Position numbers and translations under genes: made by a program. From contig CAMDQP010000047.1 of NCBI GenBank assembly GCA_945906115.1, positions 1 through 8,086 of the forward strand: DNA of 8,086 bases. The letters run 5' to 3'. This stretch comes from Opitutus sp. GAS368 (GTDB lineage Bacteria > Verrucomicrobiota > Verrucomicrobiia > Opitutales > UBA953). Shown here one piece after another: positions 1 through 6,386 of this stretch; positions within the stretch are counted from its first letter, which is position 1, and each line of letters starts with the position of its first letter. The notes below the pieces were generated by a model. That model searched no databases and was not told the origin of the DNA. It worked only from the letters and a program-made list of their open reading frames with translations.

Positions 1-578
1 GATTCGGAGACGCCGCCGGCGAAGGCGATGTCGACCTCGCCGAGCTGCAGCATCTGGGCGGCCTGGATGAGGCCAGCGTTACCCGCGGCGCAGGCGGCGC
101 CGATGGTGTAATGCGGGCCGGTGATGCCCATGTTCATCGTGACCTCGCCGGCCGGGTTATTCGCCACGGTGCGGGGGTTGTGATGGTGCGTCCAATACTT
201 GGTGTCGTTGCCAAACTGGGAGATGTTATGAATCTCGTTCTCGGTCTCGACGTTCCCGTGCTCGGTGATGCCGAGGTAGACGCCGACGCGAGACTTATCG
301 ACTTTGTCCCAGTCGAGGCCGGAGTCGCCGAGCGCTTCACGGGAACAGAAAATGGAGATCGACCCGACGCGGGTGCCAATACGGAGTTCCTTCCGCTTCT
401 GCCACTTGGTGGTATCGAAGTCACACACCCCGGCGGGGTGCTTGCCCATATGGCGTACGTCGATTTCGGCGATGCGGGCCTTGCCGGCGAGCAGGTTGGC
501 CCGGAACTCGCCCAGCGAATTGCCGTTGGGGGCGGTGAGGCCGAGGCCGGTGATGACGATGCGGGGCTTGGAGGACAT
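1..578 (-). CDS. fabF: Beta-ketoacyl-ACP synthase, FabF-type, 3'-truncated by window edge
   Basis: This gene encodes a condensing enzyme of the thiolase fold that joins an acyl primer to malonyl-ACP with loss of CO2, as in cytosolic fatty-acid elongation. The visible 192 codons open with RIVITGLGLTAPNGNS (residues 6-21), the N-terminal strand and glycine-rich turn typical of KAS II enzymes. GITGPHYTIGAACAAGNAG (151-169) holds the nucleophilic cysteine at residue 163, the same number as in E. coli FabF, followed by a FAGGVSE segment (186-192). The His-His part of the Cys-His-His triad lies beyond the window. The ATG at 578 is supported by GGGAGG seven bases upstream, the best ribosome binding site in the window. 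The active-site neighbourhood (AACAAGN rather than the common TACATGA) and the HHHNP stretch (131-135) are unusual, so a specialised ketosynthase rather than the housekeeping FabF is possible. No acpP, fabG or fabD is visible. Family is secure; the exact subfamily is less so. Confidence 0.85.
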   Translation of the reverse strand, partial: MSSKPRIVITGLGLTAPNGNSLGEFRANLLAGKARIAEIDVRHMGKHPAGVCDFDTTKWQKRKELRIGTRVGSISIFCSREALGDSGLDWDKVDKSRVGVYLGITEHGNVETENEIHNISQFGNDTKYWTHHHNPRTVANNPAGEVTMNMGITGPHYTIGAACAAGNAGLIQAAQMLQLGEVDIAFAGGVSE

Positions 579-675
579 CTGACGTCCTCCCATCAAGTGA
601 CCGCTGGCCATGAAGTCAAACCCCGCTCCCCGCTTGCCCTTGCCAATTGGCCCCCTTGCCATTCTCTGAAGGTAG
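579..675. promoter_or_regulatory. Divergent intergenic region between fabF-type gene and mcsA
   Basis: These 97 bp must hold the promoters of both flanking, divergently oriented genes, although neither shows a convincing -35/-10 pair. Visible structure includes a perfect 10-bp palindrome, GCCAATTGGC (642-651), 25 nt before the mcsA ATG. It is flanked by three CTTGCC motifs (633-638, 639-644, 655-660). The motif CCCATCAAGTG (589-599) recurs at 685-695 inside mcsA. The regulatory role is inferred from position only. Confidence 0.5.
586..591 (-). promoter_or_regulatory. Strong Shine-Dalgarno for the fabF-type gene
   Basis: GGGAGG on the minus strand ends 7 nt before the ATG at 578. This is optimal spacing and fixes the start codon. 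It stands out because most other genes in this window have no recognisable Shine-Dalgarno sequence. Confidence 0.8.
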
Positions 676-1158
676 ATGTCCCAGCCCATCAAGTGTTCGC
701 TCTGCGAGGAGGCCGCCACGGTCCACCTCTCCCAGGTCGTCCATGGTAATGTCACGAAGGTACATCTCTGCGAAGCCTGCGCCCAGAAGGGTGGGGCAAC
801 CGATCCGGCCGTCTTCCAGCTCGCCGACGCCCTGACAATCGCATCCCCGGCTCCCACGCTCACTTGTCCGAAGTGCGGCTTCACGGACATCGATTTCCGC
901 AAGCGCGGCCGGCTCGGCTGCCCGGATTGCTGGGAGACGTTTGGCGACGCACTGGGCGGCCTGCTCCTCAAGGTGCAGCACGAGGCTTCCCATGTCGGTC
1001 GCGCTCCCGCGGGGACCTTGCCCGCCGGCCAGCTCCGCCGCCGCCTCGACGACGCCCGGGTGGAGATGGAGAAAGCCATCACCGGCGAAGACTATGAAGC
1101 CGCTGCCCGCCTGCGCGACGAGATCGCCGGTCTCGAACAACAGCTCGCGCATTCCTGA
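676..1158 (+). CDS. mcsA: McsA-like zinc-finger/UVR protein, activator of arginine kinase McsB
   Basis: The 160-residue product matches the McsA architecture. The N-terminal half carries four CxxC pairs at C7/C10, C32/C35, C64/C67 and C82/C85, enough to bind two zinc ions. A UVR (UvrB/UvrC-type) helical hairpin lies at about 119-154, with the GEDYEAAARLRDEI core at 137-150. In Bacillus, McsA binds McsB, stimulates its protein arginine kinase activity and helps deliver clients to ClpC. The immediate neighbour is mcsB, 2 nt downstream, so the two are almost certainly co-transcribed and translationally coupled. The ATG at 676 follows GAAGG with a short 3-nt gap. It keeps the first CxxC, and the next in-frame Met is at residue 130, so no other start is plausible. 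The stress regulator gene ctsR, which usually precedes mcsA in Firmicutes, is not here. An orphan UVR-domain zinc protein would be the alternative, but the mcsB partner argues against it. Confidence 0.88.
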   Translation: MSQPIKCSLCEEAATVHLSQVVHGNVTKVHLCEACAQKGGATDPAVFQLADALTIASPAPTLTCPKCGFTDIDFRKRGRLGCPDCWETFGDALGGLLLKVQHEASHVGRAPAGTLPAGQLRRRLDDARVEMEKAITGEDYEAAARLRDEIAGLEQQLAHS

Positions 1159-1160
1159 CT

Positions 1161-2237
1161 ATGTCCTCCGTTGAAGACATCCTGGCCGCCGAAAACGAAC
1201 TGACGCACCTCTTGGGTGCGCAGCAGGCGGTCGTACTCAGCACGCGGATCCGCCTCGCCCGTAATCTCGAAGGCATGCCTTTCCCGGGCTGGGCCAAGGT
1301 GCCGCAACGCAAGGAAATCGCCGACCGATGCGTCGAAGCTCTCGACGCCCTTCCGAAGTTCCGTCGTGGCCACGTGCTGCGCATGGGTGAACTCGGCGAC
1401 CGCGACCGCGCCGTGCTCGTCGAACGCCATCTCGTCTCCAAAGAGCTCGCCGCTGGTAAGAGTGGTGCGGCCGTCATCAGTCGCGACCAGACCTGCTCCG
1501 TGATGGTTAATGAAGAGGATCATCTGCGCATTCAGGTCGTGAAGGCGGGATGGCATCTCCGTGGCACTTGGCATATCGCCGAACAGCTCGACGACGCCCT
1601 TGGCGGCACGCTGAAACTGGCCTTCTCGGACCGGCTGGGTTATCTCACGGCCTGTCCTACTAATGTCGGCACGGGCCTGCGCGCTTCGGCGATGGTGCAC
1701 CTGCCCGGCCTTTGCCTCGCCGGTCACATGGACAAGGTCTCGCGCGCCCTCAATCAGGATGGGCTCGCCGTCCGCGGCTGGCTGGGCGAAGGCACCGAGG
1801 CCGCAGGTAACGTCTTCCAGATCTCCAACCAGCAGACCCTCGGGCTTTCCGAGGAGGCGATCCTCAAGCACCTCGGCGGCTGGATCAGGAACGTGGTCGA
1901 ACAGGAATGGAACGCTCGCCGCAAGCTCGCGCAGGAAGAAGGCGAGAAGTTTGTCGACCGCCTCGCTCGCTCGCTCGGCGTGCTGCGCTCCGCGCGCCTC
2001 CTCACGAGCTCTGAGGCGATGAACATGCTTTCGCATCTTCGGCTGGCTTGCGACATGGGTTGCCTGCCGGAAGAACGCCGCCACCTCGTCGATCGCCTGA
2101 TGATCGAAGGCCAGCCCGCCCACGTGCAGGCGCGTGCCGGCCAGGAACTCGACAGCGACGGACGTGATCGCCGACGCGCCGCCGTGGTCCGCGAAGCGCT
2201 GAAAGATTTTCCCGAAGTCGTCCCGCCGACGGCTTAG
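1161..2237 (+). CDS. mcsB: Protein arginine kinase McsB
   Basis: McsB uses ATP to phosphorylate arginine side chains of proteins, and in Bacillus phosphoarginine marks substrates for the ClpC-ClpP protease. The 358-residue length fits the family (about 350-365). The phosphagen-kinase signatures are all present: STRIRLARNL (27-36, nucleotide contacts), NEEDHLRIQ (117-125, acidic residues including the expected catalytic base) and CPTNVGTGLRAS (165-176, with the conserved active-site cysteine at 165). The C-terminal part contains RDRRRA (335-340), matching the RDxxRA phosphoarginine-binding motif reported for McsB allostery and oligomerisation. That motif separates it from creatine and arginine kinases. 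The start is 2 nt after the mcsA stop with no Shine-Dalgarno, consistent with coupled translation. The stop codon overlaps that of rbfA on the other strand by 4 nt. No ctsR, clpC or arginine phosphatase gene is in view, so the downstream protease is inferred. Confidence 0.94.
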   Translation: MSSVEDILAAENELTHLLGAQQAVVLSTRIRLARNLEGMPFPGWAKVPQRKEIADRCVEALDALPKFRRGHVLRMGELGDRDRAVLVERHLVSKELAAGKSGAAVISRDQTCSVMVNEEDHLRIQVVKAGWHLRGTWHIAEQLDDALGGTLKLAFSDRLGYLTACPTNVGTGLRASAMVHLPGLCLAGHMDKVSRALNQDGLAVRGWLGEGTEAAGNVFQISNQQTLGLSEEAILKHLGGWIRNVVEQEWNARRKLAQEEGEKFVDRLARSLGVLRSARLLTSSEAMNMLSHLRLACDMGCLPEERRHLVDRLMIEGQPAHVQARAGQELDSDGRDRRRAAVVREALKDFPEVVPPTA

Positions 2238-2242
2238 TCGGC
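2225..2242. repeat. Inverted repeat across the convergent mcsB/rbfA stop codons
   Basis: GCCGAC (2225-2230) and GTCGGC (2237-2242) form a perfect 6-bp stem with a 6-nt loop that contains both stop codons. Since mcsB and rbfA converge here, the hairpin could mark the 3' end of both transcripts. There is no U-tract on either strand, so it is not a canonical intrinsic terminator. It may serve as an RNA 3'-end stabiliser or be a by-product of codon use. Confidence 0.4.
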
Positions 2243-2602
2243 CTTGGGAGGATTGGTGGTGCGATCCTTACGGGTCATCTCATCCAAGAGGGCTTGGACG
2301 CGCGCCACGCCGCCAGTGATATCGTCTTCGGTGAAGAGGATGTCCGGCGCATGCTTCATCTGCAGAATGCCGCCAACGGTCGAGCGGAGCTCAGTGCGCA
2401 CTCGCTTCAAGAACGCGCGGGCCTTCTTACGTACGGCGTCGTCGCCCGAGACGGCGTAACCCACGCGGCACTGGCGCAGGTCGGGGGAGACGCTGGCGAC
2501 GGTGATGGTGATCAGCGCGGCTTCCGTGGGCCAGCCCTGGCGCAGCGCGGTGGAGACCTCGCGCTGGACCAGTTCGGCGACCCGGAGCTGACGTTGGGAC
2601 AT
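2234..2602 (-). CDS. rbfA: 30S ribosome-binding factor RbfA
   Basis: RbfA is a small KH-fold protein that binds the immature 30S subunit and helps late maturation of the 16S rRNA 5' region. The 122-residue product has the family layout. An N-terminal helix, RQLRVAELVQREVSTAL (4-20), is followed by a strand region with the VSPDLRQCRVGYAV segment (38-51). It closes with RTELRSTVGG (69-78) and the APDILFTEDD...G...RVQALLDEM motif (85-109), where canonical RbfA ends its KH domain. The chosen ATG lies 5 nt after the infB stop, so translation is probably coupled; no Shine-Dalgarno is visible. A longer in-frame reading continues upstream to 2836 inside infB, but those residues do not resemble RbfA. 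It is the last gene of the nusA-infB-rbfA operon. The truB and rpsO genes that often follow are replaced by convergent mcsB. Confidence 0.96.
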   Translation of the reverse strand: MSQRQLRVAELVQREVSTALRQGWPTEAALITITVASVSPDLRQCRVGYAVSGDDAVRKKARAFLKRVRTELRSTVGGILQMKHAPDILFTEDDITGGVARVQALLDEMTRKDRTTNPPKAD

Positions 2603-2607
2603 AAAGC

Positions 2608-5010
2608 TTAGAGCGACGGACGCGTCTGCAGCATCTCGATGGCTTCGATGATGTCGCCAGGCTGGTACTCGTCGTAGCCGCCGAGCTTGATGCCGCACTC
2701 GAAGCCGGCCTTGACCTCGGAGGCATCGTCCTTGAAGCGACGCAGGGTCTCGACCGGGCCGTTGTGGATGATCTTGCCGCCGCGCACCACGCGCGCCTTG
2801 GCGGCGCGGCGGATGAGGCCTTCGGTGACCATGCAACCTGCGACCTTGTGCTCCTTGCCAAGAGGGAAGACGGCGCGCACTTCGGCGGCACCGAGCTTGT
2901 TTTCGCGAACTTCGGGGTCCAGCATCTCGGTCATGGCTTCCTTCACGAGCGTGATCAGCTCGTAGATGATGTCATGGGTGATGAGACGGACGGCGGTGCG
3001 CTTGAGCTGCGGCTGTACGCCGTTCTCGAGCTTGGTATCAAACGCGACGATGAGGGCCTTGGCCGCCTCGGCGAGCGAGACGTCGCTCTGGGAGACGGGT
3101 CCGACAGAGCCGCCGACAATCTCGAGGCGCACCTTGCTCGATTTGATTTCGACGAGACAGCCTTCGAGGGCTTCGAGGGTGCCTTTGACGTCGGCCTTGA
3201 GTAGGACGCGGAGAACCTTCTCCTTGTCCTGGACGAGGGCGGCCATGAGGCGCTCGAGGTCCGTCATGCCGGGGCGGGCGCCGTTGTTTGGGGCCTGCTG
3301 CACCGCTTCGGCGGCCCTGCGGGCGGCGAGGGCGGCTTCTTCGGCAATCTCGCGGGCTTCGCGGTCGGTCTTGACGGTCTTGAACTTGGTGCCGGGGGCC
3401 GGGACGGCATCCCAGCCGAGGACGAGCGCCGGAGCGCCGGGTGTGGCGGAAGGCATGCGGTTGCCGCGTTCATCCATGAGCGCACGCACCTTGCACCAGG
3501 TCTCACCGCAGACGAACGAGTCGCCGGGCTTGAGCGTGCCCTTCTGGACGATGACCGTGGCGGTAGGGCCGCGGCCGGTCTCCATCTGGGATTCGATAAC
3601 GACGCCCTGCGCAGGGCACTTCGCGTTAGCCTTAAGGTCGAGGACTTCAGCTTGGAGGAGGATCGACTCGAGGAGCTCGGTCATGCCAGTGCCCTTGAGC
3701 GCCGACACCGGGCTGGTGATGGTTTCGCCACCCCAATCTTCCGGGGTGATGTTGCGCTGCTGCATCTGCTGCTTCACGCGGTCGATGTTGGCGCCCTTGG
3801 CGTCGACCTTATTGATCGCGGCCACGATGGCGCTAGCATGCTTCTGAGCGAACTTGAGGGCTTCTTCGGTCTGCGGCATGAAGCCGTCGTCTGCCGCCAC
3901 GACGAGCACGGCGACGTCCGTGACAGAGGCTCCGCGCTCGCGCATCTTGGCGAAGGCGGCGTGGCCAGGAGTGTCGAGGAACGTGACGGTCTTGCCCTTG
4001 TACTCAGGCTTCTCGCCCTGATAAGAAACGGAGTAGGCGCCGATGTGCTGAGTGATGCCACCCGCTTCGCCTGAGACGACGTTGGTCTTGCGGAAGAAGT
4101 CAAGGAGGGTGGTCTTGCCGTGGTCGACGTGGCCGAGCACGCAGACGACGGGCGGGCGTGAGGTCATGAGCGCCGGATCGTCTTCGGAAGGCTTTTCGAC
4201 CTTCTTGACGGGTTGGGCACCTTCGCCGCGGTGGCGGATTTCCAGCGTGTAACCGTGGCGTTCGGCGACCTTGCGGGCGTCGGCTTCCTCGATGACGGAG
4301 GAAACGCTGACGACCTTGTTCAATTCCATCAGGTTACCGATGACCTGGAAGGGCTTCAGGTTGAGCGCGATCGCGAAGTCGCGCACCACGATAGGCGGAC
4401 GGACGGTGATGGTACCCCTGCTGCCGGGCGCTGCCTGGTTGCCGGTGGCGGCCGGACGGTTAACGACTGGCGCGATGGGCGGGCGGACGACCGGCGGGAC
4501 GTTGGTCGGGCGCGAGGGGAGAGTGGGAGGGGTGCTGACGACGACTGGCGGCAGGTCGGCCTTGGCCGGAGTCGGGGCGATCGACGGGCGAGGGATGATC
4601 GGAGCGCCTGGGGGGCGGGCAGCCGGAAGCGGCGTCGGCGCGATGGTCGGGCGCGGAGGCATGCTCACCGGAGGCGGCGTACCAGGCTTGGCGACAGGAG
4701 CGACGGGCTTGGCCGGCTCCGGAGCCTTGGGGGCTTCGACGACGGGCTCAGGCACCGGCTCGGCCTTCTTCGGGAGTTTGTCGGCGGCGAAGGTCAGGAA
4801 GTCTTCGCGGTAGATTTTGCCGAAGTTGCTCGAAGCCGCGGGCTTCTTGCCGTCGGTATAGACGTAGTCCTTGTAGTCGGGCCGAGCGACCACGAACTCG
4901 TCGACCAGGACGATCAGCGCCTTGACCTCGACACCGAGCTCCTTGGCCACGTCGCTGAAACGCTGCGTGGGCGCGGGCTTTTTGGCTTCGGTTTTCTTCT
5001 TCTCGGTCAT
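2608..5010 (-). CDS. infB: Translation initiation factor IF-2
   Basis: IF2 is a GTPase that recruits fMet-tRNA to the 30S subunit and drives 50S joining. The 800-residue product begins with a helical IF2N-like domain (about 16-80, RFSDVAKELGVEVKALIVLV). A proline/alanine-rich linker follows (about 81-205), then a second IF2N-like segment (204-258, VVRDFAIALNLKPFQVIGNL). The G domain shows GHVDHGKT (293-300), the switch motif GGITQHIG (317-324), DTPGH (346-350), NKVD (400-403) and SALKG (436-440). The beta-barrel domain II covers about 465-555, a charged helix 548-572, and domains III/IV run to the end. The C2 region for fMet binding is in the last ~100 residues (GKIIHNGPVETLRRFKDD, 745-762). 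The ATG at 5010 is 42 nt past the nusA stop, without a Shine-Dalgarno, but the next in-frame Met is at residue 117, so no shorter start is credible. All catalytic motifs are intact. Confidence 0.98.
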   Translation of the reverse strand: MTEKKKTEAKKPAPTQRFSDVAKELGVEVKALIVLVDEFVVARPDYKDYVYTDGKKPAASSNFGKIYREDFLTFAADKLPKKAEPVPEPVVEAPKAPEPAKPVAPVAKPGTPPPVSMPPRPTIAPTPLPAARPPGAPIIPRPSIAPTPAKADLPPVVVSTPPTLPSRPTNVPPVVRPPIAPVVNRPAATGNQAAPGSRGTITVRPPIVVRDFAIALNLKPFQVIGNLMELNKVVSVSSVIEEADARKVAERHGYTLEIRHRGEGAQPVKKVEKPSEDDPALMTSRPPVVCVLGHVDHGKTTLLDFFRKTNVVSGEAGGITQHIGAYSVSYQGEKPEYKGKTVTFLDTPGHAAFAKMRERGASVTDVAVLVVAADDGFMPQTEEALKFAQKHASAIVAAINKVDAKGANIDRVKQQMQQRNITPEDWGGETITSPVSALKGTGMTELLESILLQAEVLDLKANAKCPAQGVVIESQMETGRGPTATVIVQKGTLKPGDSFVCGETWCKVRALMDERGNRMPSATPGAPALVLGWDAVPAPGTKFKTVKTDREAREIAEEAALAARRAAEAVQQAPNNGARPGMTDLERLMAALVQDKEKVLRVLLKADVKGTLEALEGCLVEIKSSKVRLEIVGGSVGPVSQSDVSLAEAAKALIVAFDTKLENGVQPQLKRTAVRLITHDIIYELITLVKEAMTEMLDPEVRENKLGAAEVRAVFPLGKEHKVAGCMVTEGLIRRAAKARVVRGGKIIHNGPVETLRRFKDDASEVKAGFECGIKLGGYDEYQPGDIIEAIEMLQTRPSL
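4396..4770 (-). other. Low-complexity Pro/Ala linker of IF2 with internal repeats
   Basis: Residues 81-205 of IF2 are dominated by proline, alanine and valine and contain near-repeats such as RPTIAPTP (120-127) and RPSIAPTP (141-148), plus several RPP/RPxxxP motifs. Such linkers between the N-terminal domain and the GTPase core vary in length between species and are expected to be disordered. The repeats suggest local expansion by slippage or unequal crossover. They do not interrupt the reading frame. Confidence 0.7.
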
Positions 5011-5052
5011 GTGCGCTGGCGAAGGGTGGCGATGGAGTGGGGTGCGGAAGGA

Positions 5053-6300
5053 TTACGAACGACGGCCCTTAGCGTAGGCGGCGAGGACGGCTTCGACCTC
5101 TTCGGCCGGGATGCCGCTTTCCTTGAAGTCTTCTACCGTCGCGCCTTCGAGGGCTTCGACGCTGGAGATGCCGAGGCCGACGAACTTCGCGATGAGCTCG
5201 GCGGGGAGGCCGAGCTGCTCGGCGATGCGGACGGCGGCGTCGCCGGCCTTGGCTTCGAAGCTTTCGGCGGCGTGCGTGGCCTTCTGGATGTTGAGACCCC
5301 AGCCCATGAGCTTGGAGGTCAGGCGCGCGTTGCGGCCCTTGCTGCCGATGGCGATGCGCATGTCGTCTTCATCCACTTCGAAGTGGATAGAGCGGGTGCG
5401 TTCGTCGATGCGGACGTTGCGCGGCTTGGCCGGGCGGATGGCTTCTTCGAGCAACTTGAGCGGCTCGGCATGGTAGCGAATGATGTCGATCTTCTCGCCG
5501 CCGAGTTCCTTGACGATGTTGCGGACGCGGGCGCCGCGGGCGCCAACGCAGGCGCCGACGGGGTCGACCTTGGGGTCACGGGAGTCGACGGCGATCTTGG
5601 TGCGATAGCCCGGATCGCGGGCCATGGCGGCGATGGTGACAGTCTTGTCGGCGATTTCGGCGACCTCGAGCTCGAGGAGGCGGCGCACGAACGCCGGGTT
5701 GGCGCGAGAGAGCACGAACTCGCGGCCGCGCTGCGGGTCTTCGCGGATCTCGAGGAGGAGGCAGCGGATGCGGTCACCGGTGCGGAATTCGTCGCCATGG
5801 CAGCGTTCCTTATGGGTGAGGACGGCTTCGGCGGTGCCGAGTTCGATTACGACGTTGCCGCGCTCGGTACGACGGACAGTGCCGGTGACGATGTCGCCGA
5901 CCTTGTCCTTATACTCCTGGAAGACCTGGTCCTTCTCGATTTTGCGGAAGCGCTGGTTGAGTAGCTGCTGGGTGGTCTTGGCGGCGATGCGGCCGAGGTC
6001 CGCCACGTTGATGGGCTTGCGGACTTCCTGTCCGACCTTGACGTCGGCCTCAATGAGGGCGGCGGCGACCGGGTTGATCTCTTGGAGGGGGTCCGACACG
6101 GAGTCGGTCACGCGGAGGACGACGAAGGCGTCGAGCTTGCCGGACACGGGGTCGGCGTTGATCTCCACGTTCTGTCCAGCCATGACCGACTTCTCGACGG
6201 AGGACTTGATGGCCTCCACGATCAGGGCGCAGGCCTCTTCTTTTTTGATGTTCTTCTCCTTTTCGAGATATTGGAGGAAGGGTTTGATATCGACGCTCAT
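5053..6300 (-). CDS. nusA: Transcription termination/antitermination factor NusA
   Basis: NusA binds RNA polymerase and nascent RNA, prolongs pauses, enhances intrinsic termination and takes part in antitermination complexes. The 415-residue product has the complete fold. An N-terminal RNAP-binding domain (1-125) has the DLGRIAAKTTQQLL signature at 101-114. The S1 domain (about 134-200) starts GDIVTGTVRRTERGNVVIELG across 135-155. KH1 (about 230-276) carries DPKVDPVGACVGARGARVRN (242-261), with GARG as the GxxG loop. KH2 (about 302-345) has loop GSKG (319-322). A C-terminal segment (355-408) is helix-hairpin-helix-like. It is longer than Bacillus NusA (about 371 residues) but shorter than the two-acidic-repeat E. 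coli form (495). I chose the ATG at 6300 because family members begin with a short Met followed by a helix. An in-frame GTG at 6366 would add 22 residues translated through the leader terminator and is unlikely. It is the first gene of an operon with infB and rbfA; rimP is absent from its usual place upstream. Confidence 0.98.
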   Translation of the reverse strand: MSVDIKPFLQYLEKEKNIKKEEACALIVEAIKSSVEKSVMAGQNVEINADPVSGKLDAFVVLRVTDSVSDPLQEINPVAAALIEADVKVGQEVRKPINVADLGRIAAKTTQQLLNQRFRKIEKDQVFQEYKDKVGDIVTGTVRRTERGNVVIELGTAEAVLTHKERCHGDEFRTGDRIRCLLLEIREDPQRGREFVLSRANPAFVRRLLELEVAEIADKTVTIAAMARDPGYRTKIAVDSRDPKVDPVGACVGARGARVRNIVKELGGEKIDIIRYHAEPLKLLEEAIRPAKPRNVRIDERTRSIHFEVDEDDMRIAIGSKGRNARLTSKLMGWGLNIQKATHAAESFEAKAGDAAVRIAEQLGLPAELIAKFVGLGISSVEALEGATVEDFKESGIPAEEVEAVLAAYAKGRRS

Positions 6301-6339
6301 GGTGGTGGGTACGGGTTTTCGGTGAAATGATTTGGGGAC

Positions 6340-6368
6340 AAAAAAAGCGGGTCCGGCAGGACCCACCT
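6340..6368 (-). terminator. Intrinsic terminator in the nusA leader (candidate attenuator)
   Basis: Read on the minus strand, GGGTCC-TGCC-GGACCC (6364-6349) forms a perfect 6-bp GC-rich stem with a 4-nt loop. It can be lengthened by AGGT pairing with GCTT through A-U, G-C and G-U pairs. Seven U residues follow (6346-6340). This is a textbook Rho-independent terminator. It lies 40 nt upstream of the nusA ATG and points into nusA. The only neighbour upstream is divergent ettA, so it cannot terminate an upstream gene and most simply acts in the nusA operon leader. The opposite (plus) strand lacks a T-run after the stem. Confidence 0.8.
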
Positions 6369-6379
6369 CGGTAAAGGTG
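6364..6379 (-). promoter_or_regulatory. Possible antiterminator hairpin next to the leader terminator
   Basis: On the minus strand CACCT (6379-6375) can pair with AGGTG (6368-6364) across a 6-nt loop. AGGTG is also the outer 5' arm of the extended terminator stem, so the two pairings compete. The geometry resembles an anti-terminator/terminator switch, but the stem is short and no sensing element is recognised. Confidence 0.35.
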
Positions 6380-6386
6380 AACTGAC

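Noticed and set aside
591..619. Promoter TTGACT...TTGATG for the fabF-type gene on the minus strand
   Set aside because: The -35 hexamer is good, but the -10 matches poorly and would overlap the Shine-Dalgarno, leaving no leader for ribosome binding.
579..675. CtsR or HrcA (CIRCE) operator upstream of mcsA
   Set aside because: Only a single GTCAAA half-like motif (615-620) is present, no second heptamer at the required spacing, and no CIRCE inverted repeat.
111..749. 212-codon plus-strand frame over the left end
   Set aside because: It is antisense to the ketosynthase and runs into mcsA in another frame; composition is that of a shadow frame.
1092..2123. 343-codon open frame on the minus strand opposite mcsB
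   Set aside because: It lies entirely antisense to McsB with all its motifs; no recognisable protein features.
2603..2836. Upstream extension of rbfA by 78 codons
   Set aside because: The extension overlaps the conserved C-terminus of infB in another frame, is Arg/His/Gly-rich and unlike RbfA; the ATG at 2602 gives the family length.
4213..5964. 583-codon open frame on the plus strand opposite infB and nusA
   Set aside because: It is antisense to two unmistakable conserved genes. Its product is low-complexity (Asp/Gly/Arg/Ala/Val-rich) without any domain, as expected from high-GC codon bias on the opposite strand.
6301..6366. GTG start adding 22 residues to NusA
   Set aside because: The GTG lies inside the terminator hairpin and the extra residues are encoded by the hairpin and U-tract; NusA homologues begin at the internal Met.
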